NCBI GenBank assembly: GCA_963383645.1
Contig: OY726571.1
Coordinates: 84,692,619-84,756,618, forward strand
DNA length: 64,000 bases
From: Muscardinus avellanarius
Lineage: Eukaryota; Chordata; Mammalia; Rodentia; Gliridae
Direction of reading: 5' to 3'
Part shown: piece by piece, positions 1 through 11,168 of the stretch
How positions within the stretch are numbered: position 1 is the first letter of the stretch
How the letters are laid out: every line of letters starts with the position of its first letter
The notes under the pieces: model-generated
The model's database searches: none
The model's input: the letters and a program-made list of their open reading frames with translations, nothing else
What the model was told of the DNA's origin: nothing
Made by a program: the position numbers and the translations under genes

Positions 1-1460
1 GCTCCGGGGAGGCCTCCTCCAGAGAGATGCAGTCTTTGCTGGTAGTAGAAGGATATTAAAAGGTATTACAAATTATCACCTCCTTTTTCTTGTCTACTTG
101 AATAAAGAACATTCTAGCATGGGCCCAGATGCTCAGTTCCTCTAACCGGCCTCACTCTGGTAAGAATTAGCATAGGACGGGGGGAGCTGGGAGTCTGGTG
201 CCTGTTTGATTGTTGACTCAGGTGTCCATGGTTGGGGGAAGGCGAGGTGGACAGCTCTTTTGGACTGGAAGTAGAATGGTGGTAACCAGAAGCTGGAGAG
301 CGGGCTTGAGGGTTGGGGCTTAATGGGCACAGGGTTTCAGTTTGGAAGGATGAAAGAGTTCTGGAGAAGCCATTTCTGCTCCAAGATGACAAATGTGCAG
401 GTATTCCTATTTCTCTCTCTGTGGCGGGGAGTGAGCACCGTGGGGGATTGTGCGTGCATGCATGCATGCGTGTGTGTACCCTCTCAGGAGTGTGCACAGC
501 AATGATGCCGTGTCTTTTACTGGTCTGTCCAGGAGCCCAGACCTTTGCGCACATATGGTTTCGACATCGACAGCTCTCCCTATTGGCCCATCTGAGAGTC
601 CTATTCTGGCGATCTTTCTGGCTCAGGGGATGGCAGCCAGGAAGCTGAGACCTGAAGGAGCTGCCTGAGCCTCCTCCGTGCCACATAAGGGGAACCGTCT
701 GGGCTCCCTGTCCTGGTTGGAGCCCAGCCTGCCGTCTGGGAGAGGAACCGCAGGCTTCCTGGCTGTCGGGTTCTGAGACCCTGGCTTTTGTAAGGATTTT
801 ACTTGGGGACTATAAAATCACGAGGACAGAGGTACGTGTGTCGACCCTGAACCTCGGCGGGCTTGTCTTGCCGTCTGTGCTCACAAATCGTTCTGGTTGG
901 GACACAGTCACGTCCTGTCTCTTCTCTCCGGAGTCTCTGACCTGGCTCACTCGAAGAAACATGGGAGCCACCCTTGGGGGCAATGGGCAATGGGCGCCCA
1001 CGGGGGCGCTGAGGCTGGACCCACAACAACCTTACCATATTCCCCCTGCCAGCACCTGCTCTGGGAGTTCCTCCTCCCTACACGGGAGAGGGAGATGGCT
1101 GTGATCCCTGAGTTGGGGGAAGGGTGCTTGAAGCCCAGGTGGCATCAGGATACAGTTTGTTTGGACTGGATTGTCAAGGAGTGTGGCATGGATGTGGCCC
1201 ACGGAGGCTTCAGGGAGAGCATGTCAGCAGCAAAGTGGAATGCATGCTGGGAAATTGGTCATGGAAGTCTAATGCCCTTGGGGATGCTCCACCTGGAGCC
1301 AGACGTACCCAGGTGCCCGGTGCTGCCCTGGAGGGCTGGGGATGTGGGAGGAGGCTGGGCTGGTGCATAGCGGAGACAGCAGCCAAGGATCCGGGCCCCA
1401 GGCCTCCCCCTGTCTTGTCTGGCTCTCCTCGCTTTTAAAAATTAAGACAATAATTAATGT
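1..1460. other. Unique non-coding stretch, no gene recognised
   Basis: I see no recognisable interspersed repeat, splice-bounded exon or promoter. A minus-strand frame at 114-686 (190 codons) is the longest non-repetitive open frame in the window. It has no recognisable domain, is rich in Ser, Pro and His, and overlaps open frames on the other strand, which is typical of chance frames in GC-moderate DNA. A short GCATGCATGCATGCGTGTGTG tract lies near 452-476. Confidence 0.5.
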
Positions 1461-1693
1461 CTTTTTTTTCTTTTTTTAAATTTCTTTTTTGAGTACTGGG
1501 GATAGAACCTAGGGGCATTCTACCTCCGAGATATACCCCCAGCCCTATTTTTTATTCTTTATTTTGAAACAGGGCCTCACTGAGTTGCAAAGGGCCTCAC
1601 TAAGTACCTGAGGCTGTCCACGGACCAGATCCCATCCTCCTGTCTCAGCCTCCCGAATGCTGGAATTACAAGTGTGTACCACCATGCCCAGCT
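1461..1693 (-). mobile_element. B1-dID SINE, full dimer
   Basis: Read on the minus strand, it has a B1-like left half (starts at 1693) and an ID right half ending in CCCCAGTACT and an A-rich tail (T-rich on the plus strand at 1461-1490). The ID half carries the usual GTAGAATGCCCCTAGGTTC core, and the halves are joined by a TTTCAAAATAAAGAATAAAAA linker. This entry sets the pattern used for the other copies: B1 half, linker, ID half, tail. Confidence 0.9.
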
Positions 1694-1795
1694 TTTTTTC
1701 TTTTCTTGTTTTAAAACTTATCACTCTATTGTCGAGTAAATAAAAGTAAACCAATTCTCTAAAGACATAGCCACTGAGCATAATTAAGCAGAACA

Positions 1796-1975
1796 AGCTG
1801 GGCATGATAGTAAATGCCTACATGCCCAGTACTTGGGAGGCTGAGACAGGAGGATTGCAGGTTTCAAGCCAGTGCACAGTAACTTAGCAAAACCGTAAAA
1901 AAAAAAAAAAATCGGGGTACAGTGGTAGAATCCCCCTGGGTCTAATCCTCACCATAAAACAAAACAAAGCAACCC
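1796..1975 (+). mobile_element. B1-dID SINE, diverged
   Basis: AGCTGGGCATGATAGTAAATGCC opens the B1 half and an ID half (GTAGAATCCCCCTGGGTC) closes it. The linker is replaced by a run of about 15 A. It is the first of three same-strand copies in a row up to 2411. Confidence 0.8.
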
Positions 1976-1977
1976 AC

Positions 1978-2234
1978 AGCCAAGAATGGTGGTACACACT
2001 TGTAATCCCAGTACTTAGGAGACTGAGAAAGAAGGATCGCAGGTTCAAGGCCCAACTCAGCAACTTAGGGAGGCCATCAAGCAACTTAGCAGGACCCTGT
2101 TTCAAAGTTTAAAAAATGAAAATTAAAAATGTCTAGGTGTGTATCTTGGAGGTTGAATGCCCTGGCTACAATCCTCAGCACCGAAACCAACCAACCAACC
2201 AACCAACCAAACAAACAAACAAACAAACAAAAAC
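1978..2234 (+). mobile_element. B1-dID SINE with expanded CAAC/CAAA tail
   Basis: The B1 half begins at AGCCAAGAATGGTGG and the ID half ends in CCTCAGCACC. The tail has grown into a (CCAA)n then (CAAA)n microsatellite at about 2190-2234. Confidence 0.8.
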
Positions 2235-2236
2235 AA

Positions 2237-2411
2237 GACATGCCTATAATTCCAGTACTTGGGAGGCGAAGGCAGGAGAATCCCAGATTCGAGGCCAGTG
2301 CACAGTAGAGAGCCTCTTTCGAAATAAAAAGTCAAACAGGGCCGGGGATAGCTCAGAAGTAGAATGCCCCAGGGCTCCATCACCAGTGCTAAAACAAAAC
2401 AAAATAAAATA
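2237..2411 (+). mobile_element. B1-dID SINE, 5'-truncated
   Basis: It starts inside the B1 half at ACATGCCTATAATTCCAG and continues through a complete ID half (GGGCCGGGGATAGCTC) into an AAAAC-rich tail. It abuts the microsatellite tail of the previous SINE, a common A-rich integration target. Confidence 0.75.
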
Positions 2412-3351
2412 GCAAGATGTGGCAGCGATAGATTTTTGCCTAAATGAACAGTCTTGTAACTTCCTACGGATCGATCAGATAAAACAGACATTTACCTGCC
2501 ATGGTCTGCTCTGCAAAGAGCGGGGAGTGCACCACTTCTGCGGTCCAGTGGGTCTCCCGAATCCTTGCCTCATATTGAAAGCACGTGAGTTTCTCCAGGC
2601 GATACCTGAGCCCTTGTGGCCTGGTTTAAACGCAGCTATTAGTGCTGGACCACAGCGGTGCCGCTCCCCAGCCATCCTCTCCCAGTTTTCCTGGGCTCAC
2701 TCCCTCCGCCATTCGCTGCAAAGCTCACTGACCACCCAGGCGCCTGGAAGCGGCCTTGGCAGCCCAGAGGAATGAACTTAGGACAATTTTGAGGTCTCTG
2801 TTATTTTTATAAATGGCACCATTGATACCAACAGCCAAATTTTTTTTAATTCCTTCCTTTTTATTTTTAAGGTGAGCCGTCTTTCTTCCAGACCACCAAA
2901 GTCATTCTTTAAAAGAGGGTTATTTATTTGGCTGTGTCTGTTACAGCTTGGTTTTTCTATTTTTAAGTGCTGTGTAAATGGCTTCATGTAGGCCAGTTTC
3001 CCCTGATCCTGAAGGTTTGGGCTCTCTTTGGGTCAGAATAGTGGTTTGGGGCCATGAACTTGACCCCCCTGTTTCTGGAAAAATCGAACGCATAATGAAT
3101 TTAAAGTGCCTTTGGGGAAGCAGAGACCCCAAATTTAATAAAAACAGATGCAGGAAATAAGCCTCTGAGCCCTTCCCTAGGGCTTGCACGTTCTGGATTT
3201 GTTGATGGAGGAGACAGAGTAGGTTTCTCCAAAATCCAAGCATCTGAAAACTCGGGGTCCTCTTTTGTCAATTGTTAATGTGCATGATGGTGACGGAGGA
3301 CGGTCAGGTGTCCTTCTGCCTACCTGTCCCAGTTTTAAAAATAGCATCACA
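2412..3351. other. Unique non-coding stretch
   Basis: Nothing here matches a repeat family I know, and no exon can be supported. The frame at 2419-2775 (plus, 118 codons) has no family features and overlaps an open frame on the opposite strand. Confidence 0.45.
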
Positions 3352-3540
3352 GCCGGGCGTGGCGGCACATGCCTTTCATCCCAGCACATGGGAGGCTGAG
3401 ACAGGAGGATTGCAGGTTCAAGACCAGCCTCAGCAACTTAGGAAGACCTTGCTTCTAAATGAAAAATAAAACAGGGCCAAGGGTATAGCTTGAATGTAGA
3501 GTACTCCTGGGTTTATTCCTTCCTAACATAAAAAAAAACA
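3352..3540 (+). mobile_element. B1-dID SINE
   Basis: GCCGGGCGTGGCGGCACATG opens it. The ID half is eroded (GGGCCAAGGGTATAGCTTG) and followed by an A-rich tail. Confidence 0.85.
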
Positions 3541-3600
3541 GCCTTAGCACCACTATGATGTATAATTACATTGCACCAATAAAAATAGATGTTAAAAAAA
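3541..3600 (+). mobile_element. Very short L1 3' end stub
   Basis: About 50 bp (GATGTATAATTACATTGC then ACCAAT) match the terminal part of the L1 3'UTR seen at 46580-46620 and 54725-54765, followed by an A-rich tail. The rest of the L1 is absent, consistent with an extreme 5' truncation during insertion. Confidence 0.5.
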
Positions 3601-3603
3601 CAG

Positions 3604-3786
3604 CATTTAGGAGCCTGTAGTCCCAGTACTTGGGAGGCTGATATAGGAAAGTAGCAGGTTTGAGGCCAGCCTCAGCGACAGAGTGAGACCCTGTTTTGAA
3701 AATTAAAAAGAGGCCAGGGACATAGCTTAGAGGTAGAATGCCCCCGATTTAATCCTGATCACCACAAAACAAATAAATAAAAAAGC
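3604..3786 (+). mobile_element. B1-dID SINE, slightly 5'-truncated
   Basis: It begins at GAGCCTGTAGTCCCAG, so the first 15-20 bases of the B1 half are lost. The ID half is intact (GTAGAATGCCCCCGATTTAATCC) and ends with an (AAAT) tail. Confidence 0.8.
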
Positions 3787-4040
3787 AGTACTAGGGGATG
3801 GGTGCAATTTCTGCACACACACAGGCCAGTGGCACAGGAAGGCTCTGGAATGTGGAACACCGGATTAAAACAACGGATCCCTGAAAGATCTTGGCGTTGA
3901 GGACAAACACGCATGCTGCCGGGGCCCCATGGCGGGTCTGCAGAGACAGCCCGTCTGTCTGTTGGCCCCTGCGAAGCCAAGCGGCTCTGGAGGGGAAGCC
4001 AGCCATCTGCGCCTGGCTGCTCAACAGTGTCCTGAGTAAA
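3787..4040. other. Unique stretch between SINEs
   Basis: No repeat or exon recognised. Confidence 0.4.
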
Positions 4041-4235
4041 GCCAGGCATGGCGGCGCACGCTTGTCATCCCAGCATCTGGGAGGCTGAGACAGGACGATC
4101 GCGGCTCGAGGCCAGCCTCAGCTACTTAGGGAGGCCCTTTGCAACTCAGCGAGACTCAGATTCAAAATAAAGAAGAAATAGGGGATGTAGCTCAGAGGTA
4201 GAATGTCCCTGGGTTCCATCCCCAGTACCGCAAAG
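4041..4235 (+). mobile_element. B1-dID SINE, well preserved
   Basis: Full dimer from GCCAGGCATGGCGGCGCACG to CCCCAGTACCGC. It has the CTTTGCAACTCAGCGAGAC variant of the B1 3' end that marks the commoner subfamily (type I) in this window. Confidence 0.9.
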
Positions 4236-4359
4236 TAGTTTTCCTTTTAATTTGTATTTGCATCTTGAAAACATTTGCTGGTGAGCTATGAGAAGAATGG
4301 AAACAAAGTCTAGCTATGTAGGAGGAATAATGAATAAATATTTTAAAAAGAACGCAGTA

Positions 4360-4582
4360 GCTAGGCACGCTGGCACCCGCCTGTAATCCCAGTCCTTGGG
4401 AGGCTGAGGCAGGAAGATTGCAGGTTCGAGGACAGCCTCAGCAAGTAGTGAGACTTCTCAGCAACCCAGCAAGACTTTGCTTCAAAACAACCAAAAACAA
4501 AAAGGGCTGGGGGCATAGCTTGAAGGTAGAATGTTTGGAGATCTAATCTTCCGTACCAAATAATTAATAATAATAATAATAC
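4360..4582 (+). mobile_element. B1-dID SINE with AAT tail
   Basis: Full dimer with a CAAAACAACCAAAAACAAAA linker. The tail has become (AAT)n at about 4561-4580. Confidence 0.85.
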
Positions 4583-4885
4583 GATAGGTTACGGTGCACT
4601 TCTTGGTGGCCCTTTTTACATGAAGGGCCAGTTATGTTTCTAGAGACCTAACTAATTGAATCCATGTCTGATAGAACAGGCTTAGCTCCTGTCTTTCAAC
4701 CTCCTACTCTTATTTAAACAATAGATTTTTTTTCTTCTAAATTAAGATATGTTTACTGCAGACTATTTGTCAAAAAAAAAAACCCAAACCCCAAAAACAA
4801 CAAAATCGTCTATTCTCTACTATGTAGGCAGAGTCACTGTGAATGTTCTCAGAGTTTCCTGTTTCTGTGAGCATTCTCACTACTG
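4583..4885. other. Unique AT-rich stretch
   Basis: No repeat family or gene recognised in these 300 bases. Confidence 0.4.
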
Positions 4886-5275
4886 GAATCTAAAAACCTG
4901 ACAAGCGACACTTAGAGGGAGAAAGGCTTATTGAGGCCCACAGTTTCGAGGTTTCAATCCATAGGCCGGCTCCGAGGCAGAATCCACGGTGGTGGTGGCA
5001 GGAGGGTCCATGGACCAGGGATGCCTGCTCTCACATCATGGCGGCCCAAAGCAGAGAGAGACAAATGCGGGCCCTTGGACATATGTAGTACTCGGACCAC
5101 ACCCCTACGTCCTGCCTTCTGCAGCTATGCCCCCTGCCTACCTTAGCACTACCACACTCTGCTGCGGCATGAGCCGGCCTCGAGCCAGCCAATGATGGAC
5201 TGGGCCTTGGAACTCATGAGTCTCAATAGACCTTTTCTCCTTTGAGTTGCTCTGGTCAGGTATTTTGATAACAGA
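4886..5275 (-). mobile_element. ERVL-MaLR LTR remnant, younger rodent type
   Basis: The plus strand reads as the reverse complement of a MaLR solo LTR: CTAAAAACCTGACAAG, then GGCTTATTGAGGCCCACAG, a TCACATCATGGCGGCC block, and further matches until about 5275. The same layout recurs at 7480, 31160, 42435 and 50836. No internal gag/pol region is visible, so it is a solo LTR. Confidence 0.65.
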
Positions 5276-5699
5276 AACAAAAAAGCTGATTAATACAGGG
5301 CTCCTCTCCCTCTCTCTCTCCTTGCTGCGTGCACTTGGGGTCCACAAGATGAAGGGCAGGACCAGCTGAGATGTTAAGTGCCCAGCACCATGGCGGGCAA
5401 TCAGTATCTATGGCGATTGTTATTGCTATGACGAGGGCCTCGTGGTGTCTTCCTGAATGAACATTCATGCTTGGAGCCAGGTCTTCATTGTCATGATTCA
5501 AAAGTCCTCACGTCCTAGTGGAAACATCAGCAAAGAGAACACGGCAGCTCGTCAGAGGACAGTGGACCATAGAAGAGTGGCTTTTCTTCCAGGGAGGCAA
5601 GGTTGGCTTACTAATAAAAAAAAAAATCTATCAATAATATGCAACATATTAACAAAATACAAAGGGAAAATAACTTGGTTATTCCATAGATTCAAAGAG

Positions 5700-6305
5700 T
5701 TTGTTTGTTAAAAATCCCTGTTTGGGAAGGAACTGGAGGATATTATGCTGAGTGAAATAAATTAAACACAGACATATAAATACTGCACATCTCTGTCTTT
5801 CTCTCCCTCTGTCTCTCTCTGTCTCTCTCTGTCTCTCTCTGTCTCTCTCTCTCTGTCTGTCTCTGTCTCTTTCTCTCTGGATTGAACTCAGGGGCATTCT
5901 GCCTCTAAGCTACACTCTCAACTCGCTTTTTCTTATGAAACAGGATCTCTCTAAATTGCTGAGGTCCTTGCTAAGCTGCTGAGGCTAGCCTCAAACTCGT
6001 GGTCTTCCTGTCTCAGCTTCCCAAGTATTGAGATAATATACAGGCACTACTGCACCTACCTTGCATGTGCTTTTTTATATGTGGACACTTAAAAAAAAGT
6101 TTATCTGAATGTAGAATCGTGATTATTAGTCCCTGGGAAGGGTTGAGTGGGGAGGGTGGATAGGGGAGATATCACAATAACTTATAATTTATAAAGAACT
6201 AGAGGGAAGGAGTTCAAAGGCTCTAACTATAAAGTAATGATAAGAAGGGAATGCGAATTATCCTACTTCGATCAGTACACGTTATATACATGCTTTGAAA
6301 CGTGT
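5700..6305 (+). mobile_element. Old L1 3' end, split by a SINE
   Basis: The segment GGAACTGGAGGATATTATGC with AGTGAAATAAAT is the C-terminal end of L1 ORF2 in sense. The 3'UTR resumes after a SINE at about 6063 and ends near 6300, where GATCAGTACACGTTATATAC matches the L1MA/L1MB-type 3' terminus. There is no usable ORF. Confidence 0.65.
5793..6062 (-). mobile_element. B1-dID SINE with (CT)n tail, inside L1
   Basis: The ID half (GGATTGAACTCAGGGGC on the plus strand) is preceded by an expanded tail of CTGT/CT repeats at 5793-5878. The B1 half ends at 6062. It interrupts the L1 3' end listed separately. Confidence 0.8.
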
Positions 6306-7226
6306 TGGCGTGGGAGCCAACGCAAGCACTGTGGACCACTCTTGCCACGCCAGCGGGACAGACCCGTATTGCAGAGGATTTTCACACAAGGCGCTCCGGA
6401 ATGTCACTGTCCCAAAGACTCAGCGGGCAATACCTTGTTAGAAAAACGGGAGAGCTTTTTCTGGGAAAGCTGTTCAGTCTCAGCATAGAGTCCAGGATGT
6501 CTGACTTGGACAGCTCACAAGTACAAATCTCCTGGACAGAGGCTCTGCCCAAGAACTCTCACCAACTACAACTGTCCCTTGACTACCTCAAGACCCAGCG
6601 GCAGGCCCCACAGCCTCAGGAGCGCCCCCCTATGGTGAGGTGCCACTTGCTTCGCAGAGCAAGCCGAGCCATCCTGAAGCACTCCTGTGGCCCGGCACCC
6701 TTGGTCTTCTGCATGGTCCACGTGTTTCCTAATCCTGAGAAGCAGATTTCCTCGGGTTTCTTCTAGATTCTCAAAGCAGAAACTCTGGAGATTTTGAGCC
6801 ATGGCACTTGTCACAGAGCCCAGGACCCTTACCACTCAAAAAGGGCCCCATGGATTGAGAACCAGTAGTTGAGGCAGGGAAAAAAGATGTGTCACCCACT
6901 CAGCCCACCAGACAGAGAAGATGGTGGGCTGGCATCCAGAAGGGTCCTCTTGACACAGGTTTTAAGCTCCTTTCTCTTCAGTGGGAAAGGACTTGAGCAA
7001 ACTTGGTAGCTGGGAGTCTGTTGATATACATTATTTTTGAAGGGGAAGGAGAGATTAGGGTCATTTTGGATGAACCAGCCTGGTGCTGGTGGTTTAAGTG
7101 TTTAATGAGGGTCAGAGGCACAGGATTTTTCTAGCAAAGGATGACCATAAGGGTAGCTACACTCTGAGGTTCCTTCTCATAAGGAGGACTCTGCAAACCT
7201 GTCACAGACACAGAAAAGAGAGAGGA
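6306..7226. other. Unique stretch
   Basis: Frames at 6302-6766 (plus) and 6566-6835 (minus) overlap each other and show no family features. I see no repeat here after the L1 end. Confidence 0.4.
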
Positions 7227-7326
7227 GTGTGTGAGAGTGTGTGTGCATGTGTGCATGCGTGTGTGCATGTGTGCATACGTGTGTGCATGCGTGCATGTGT
7301 GTGTGCGTGCGTGCATGTGTGTGTGC
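7227..7326. repeat. Alternating purine-pyrimidine GTGTGCAT repeat
   Basis: About 100 bp of GTGTGTGCATGTGTGCATGC-type units, almost strictly alternating purine and pyrimidine, the composition known to favour Z-DNA. Frames translating it as Cys/Met/His repeats are not genes. Confidence 0.85.
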
Positions 7327-7341
7327 TAGAAGTATTGCCTT

Positions 7342-7413
7342 TGGGCTGGGCTGCAGCTCGGTGGCAGAGCACTTGCCTGGCATGCTGTACAGCCCCAGTT
7401 TCCATTCCCAGTC
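7342..7413 (+). mobile_element. Free ID element (monomeric tRNA-derived SINE)
   Basis: GGGCTGGGCTGCAGCTCGG with GGCAGAGCACTTGCCTGGCATG and TTTCCATTCCCAGTCC is an ID unit with no B1 half. It keeps the GAGCACTTGCCTGGCATGC segment that the ID half of the dimeric SINE has lost, so it is a separate ID retroposon rather than a truncated dimer. Confidence 0.85.
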
Positions 7414-7479
7414 CAGAGGGGAGGATTGGGGTGTTGTTCCACTCAGCATTCCAACAGCAATAATCTAAAGTCCTGACCA

Positions 7480-7765
7480 AGTAGCTTAGAAGAAAAAAGA
7501 TTTATTTTCTCTTTTCTTACTCTTTCAGTCTCAGTCCCTGTGAGGCCTGGGACCGCAGATCTCAGTCATGGCTGCGGGAGGTGGGGAGAGAGAAAGCCCA
7601 TGGGCTGTGTTCCTTACATCATGGAGGCTGGAAGCCAAAGAGAGAGCAGGAGAAGGAGGAACCAAATATAATCCCCAAGGCCACAGCTCCAGGAACCACC
7701 TCCTCCAGCCGCATCCTACTGGCCTGCCGGGTACCACCCAGGTAAACCCATCACAACGTCTCTTT
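7480..7765 (-). mobile_element. ERVL-MaLR LTR remnant
   Basis: It shares AAAAAAGATTTATTTTCTC, TTACATCATGGAGGCTGGAA, CAAGGCCACA and CTCCTCCAGC with the LTR at 31160-31500, in the same order and orientation. It is a solo LTR with worn ends. Confidence 0.7.
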
Positions 7766-8410
7766 CTATTGCTGGGATTACAACCCTAGTTATTCTACTC
7801 TATCTAGCTATAACAGGTGGGAAGGCACATTGTCTTTCAATACAGAATAGCCCTGGTGAGCTCGTGTTGGGGCCAGGTAGTTATGAAGGTAACTAAGCCA
7901 CCGGATTGTAAGAAAGGACCAGGTTCCAGGATAAAGCAAGTTATCAGCACAGAACATCCCACCAGCACCCAGGAAAGTGGAGAAGGGGCTTGGATGAGGC
8001 CATTGCTATCCTTGGAAATTATTTTTTTTCACCCCTGGGCCATCTCCTAGCTCAATCTCTAACCCCCTCAGAGCTGGGGAGAGCTAGGTGTGTAATTTAT
8101 ACTGGAAAGTCAATGCACAGGCTGTGTTTGTGATCCGAGCTCCCTTTTTCCACCCTCAGGCCCCATCTGCAATGTTTGCTTTGAAGCCAGAGTCAAGACA
8201 GAAGGATGAAGGTGTAGCCACAGGCTATTTTAAAAATGCATGGCGTTTAGGAGAAAAAAATAAAACTCCAAACAAAACAACTTTTGGTTTGCTACTCATC
8301 AAAGAAAGGAAAATTAAAATGACCTTTTAAGGCTATCAAATTTTATCTACTAAGTAGGCAAAAACTATTTTAATTCCTGGCACATTTGCAAGTTAAAAAA
8401 TAATATGCAG
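7766..8410. other. Unique stretch
   Basis: No repeat or gene recognised. It ends in AT-rich sequence before the next SINE. Confidence 0.4.
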
Positions 8411-8600
8411 AAGCTGAATATGGTACTTGGGAGGTGGAGACAGGAGGATAGCGGGTTCGAGGCCAGCCTCAGCCACTTGGTGGGAGCCTCAGCAGCTAAG
8501 TGAGACCCTTTTTCAAAATAAAAATAAAGTAGGGGTGGGGTCTATCTCAGAGTGTAAACACCCCCAGGTTCAATCCCTAGTACCAATAAAAAACACAAAA
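8411..8600 (+). mobile_element. B1-dID SINE, internally shortened B1 half
   Basis: AGCTGAATATGGTACTTGGG shows that about 25 bases of the B1 half between the GGCGTGG start and the ACTTGGGAGG box are deleted. The ID half is complete. Confidence 0.8.
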
Positions 8601-9075
8601 ATTATGCTAGCTCTTGGTAACATTGTGAGTGGTTACAATCTTCCGCAAAGCAAATTGGAATACTCAAGCCCTGAGAATGGTTACACCAGCTGACTGCCAC
8701 TCATCCAGAGGACATAATTTGACAGAAAAAATAAAAGCAAACAACCTGCCTACATGTGTTGCATCCAGATGTCCAGGAGAAAGGAAAAGGCAAAATAAAT
8801 AAAATATTTAAATAAAAATGAAAAGGCAAAACAAATAAAAATGACCTCTGAATGGAACAGGGTTCAAGCCTTAGAAAGTTACTGCCAATGGAAGTAGCTT
8901 GAAATAATGTTAAAATATGTAACATTAATTGTTGCATCATTACAATTATATTATTATATTAAATATTTCACGGAAATGTGAGTTGTCAGGTTAAAACTGG
9001 GTCCACTCTGCATTCACAGTCAGGTTCAGTAAACTTAAACAAATAAGGAGCATGGAATTATACTGAGTACTACTG
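8601..9075. other. AT-rich unique stretch
   Basis: No known repeat is recognised. AAAAGGCAAA(A)TAAATAAA-like motifs recur near 8787-8845, suggesting a small local duplication. Confidence 0.4.
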
Positions 9076-9076
9076 C

Positions 9077-9332
9077 TTTTTTTTCTTTTTCTTTTTCTTT
9101 TTCTTTTTCTTTCTTTTCTTTTCTTTTTTTTTTTTTGTGGTTCTGGGGATGGAACCCAGGGACTTTCTACCTCCGGGCTATACTCCCAGACCTATTTCAT
9201 ATTTGGAAACAGGGTCTCACTAAGTTGCTGAGAGCCTCACTAAGTAGCTGAGGCTGGCTTCGAACCTGTGCGATCCTCCTGTCTCAGCCTCCCAAGTGCT
9301 GGGCTTACAAGCGTGCGCCACCACGCCCGGCT
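9077..9332 (-). mobile_element. B1-dID SINE with CTTTTT tail
   Basis: Full dimer in reverse. The plus strand starts with (CTTTTT)n at 9077-9136 and ends in GCGCCACCACGCCCGGCT. The linker is ATATTTGGAAACAGGG-like, as in the copies near 16110 and 61200. Confidence 0.9.
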
Positions 9333-9434
9333 CTGCTTTTCTTTTCTTTTTTTTTTTAAAATCAAGCTATGAAATTATTTTACAATAAAAATAGAATACT
9401 TTTATATTTATTTTAATCTATTTTTATTTTTAAT

Positions 9435-9495
9435 CTCACCCTCCTAAATACTGGAATTACGGGTGTGTGCCATCATTTCCTGTGGCCAGGTGCCC
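9435..9495 (-). mobile_element. B1-dID fragment (B1 5' end only)
   Basis: About 60 bp (CACCCTCCTAAATACTGG to GTGCCATCATTTCCTG) match the first part of a reversed B1 half. The rest is missing. Confidence 0.5.
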
Positions 9496-9503
9496 TTCCC
9501 TTC

Positions 9504-9755
9504 TTTTTTATTTATTTGTGGTGCTTGTGGTATTAGAGATTAAAACCATGAGCATTCTGCCTCTAAGCTATAACCCCAGGTTCAGTCCCTAGTACCAATA
9601 GTCCAATTTTATTTTATTTTTTTTTTGTTTTGAAACGAGGTCTTGTTAGGTGGCTGAGAGCCTCACTACTTGCTGAGGTTGCCCTCGAACCTGCGATCCT
9701 CAAGTCTCAGCCTCCCAATTACTGGGATGGCATGTGTGTGCCACCACGCCAGGCT
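9504..9755 (-). mobile_element. B1-dID SINE, diverged
   Basis: Reversed dimer. The ID part (TAAAACCATGAGCATTCTGCC) appears to be followed by a second partial ID-like TTCAGTCCCTAGTACC at about 9580-9598, so the linker region may hold a short insertion from another copy. Confidence 0.7.
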
Positions 9756-9837
9756 CCCGGGGCCCTTCTTAAGGTGGTGTCCTCTTAGGCAGAGAGAAAG
9801 TGTGCTGCGGTCAGTATCTTATATAAATCCTCAAATC

Positions 9838-10063
9838 CAGCTGGGCGTGGTGGTGCACACTTGTAATCCCAGAATTCAGGAGGCTGAGACTGGAGGATCG
9901 TGGTTCGCAGCCAGCCTCAGCTACTTTAGTGAGGCCCTCTGCAACTTAGTGAGACCCGGTTTCAAAATAAAAGAATAAAAAATAGGGCCGGGGGTGTAGC
10001 TTGGAGGTCAAATGCGCCTGGGTTCCATCCCCAAACCTGCAAAAAATGCAAAAAAATAAAAAA
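9838..10063 (+). mobile_element. B1-dID SINE, young, with 15-bp target-site duplication
   Basis: The full dimer is flanked by perfect copies of ATAAATCCTCAAATC at 9823-9837 and 10064-10078. The perfect duplication and intact halves mark a fairly recent L1-mediated insertion. Confidence 0.95.
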
Positions 10064-10078
10064 ATAAATCCTCAAATC

Positions 10079-10805
10079 AATATGATCACAGGGCAGAAGA
10101 AATCAGGGGATGAGGGGGACAGGGAGGGGAAGAGATAAGAGCGTTTCTTCAAGGCTGGAGGGAACTTTCTAGAAGGGAAATTATAAAACCCTGGGACTTC
10201 CCGGCATGCCTGGTGGTTTGAGCAATAGCTTTGTACCCCGAGACCAGCCATTTATGCAGTCATAAATAGGGGGGCTGTGGACAAACAGCTTCCAGCCTTG
10301 GGACCCGGATCTGCAGCTCCAGGGTCATGGGGGGCCTGCCTGAGCCTCAGGGCTTGGCCCGGTGCACGGTTTCTAGAAGAGCCTTCCGGGAAAGGGGCCG
10401 CTCGGGTTTCAGGGGAAGAAGGGCGTGTGCAGAGACGCTGAGAAGAATGGTCCCTTTCAACACAGATACTTGTGGCCTGGCTCCCAGTCAGCCCACTTCC
10501 AAAAACCCTAAGGAGTCCAACAGCGTTTAAAAATCCGCACACATTCCAAGTTGTGTTTAAATACCTACCGCACCAGGACGAATGTGATGGGTTTTCCATC
10601 CCCTGCAGGTGGAGGGCTTTCTGCGATTGCACAGGTGACCGTGTGTGCGTGCACGCATCTCTGGTGTGTGCAAATGACGTACGTGCACACGCCGGTGCCG
10701 CCCACTGTACACCTATTTCTGTGCTCTGTTCTGAAAGCGGTTTCGGGGTTGCCTCGGCTGCTTAGATGGTGCTGAGCAGAGACAGGGGCCAAGGCTTCAG
10801 GGAAC
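10079..10805. other. Unique stretch up to the assembly gap
   Basis: Moderately GC-rich, with no repeat or supported gene. It stops at a run of N. Confidence 0.4.
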
Positions 10806-11005
10806 NNNNNNNNNNNNNNNNNNNNNNNNNNNNNNNNNNNNNNNNNNNNNNNNNNNNNNNNNNNNNNNNNNNNNNNNNNNNNNNNNNNNNNNNNNNNNNN
10901 NNNNNNNNNNNNNNNNNNNNNNNNNNNNNNNNNNNNNNNNNNNNNNNNNNNNNNNNNNNNNNNNNNNNNNNNNNNNNNNNNNNNNNNNNNNNNNNNNNNN
11001 NNNNN
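10806..11005. other. Assembly gap of exactly 200 N
   Basis: The round length suggests a placeholder. It abuts a GGA/GAA purine tract, so the true missing sequence is probably more of that repeat. Confidence 0.95.
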
Positions 11006-11133
11006 GGAGGAGAAGAAGAGGAGGAGGAAGATGAGGAGGAGGAAGAGGAGGAGGAGGAGGAGGAAGAGGAGGAGGAAAAAGAGGAGGAGGAGAAGAAGAG
11101 GAGGAGGAGGAGGAGAAGGAGGAGGAAGAAGAG

Positions 11134-11168
<35 letters not shown>

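Noticed and set aside
114..686. 190-codon minus-strand frame as a gene
   Set aside because: No domain, no splice or promoter context, and competing frames on the other strand; chance frame.
7342..7413. tRNA gene
   Set aside because: It has A- and B-box-like parts but no full cloverleaf or anticodon arm; it is an ID SINE.
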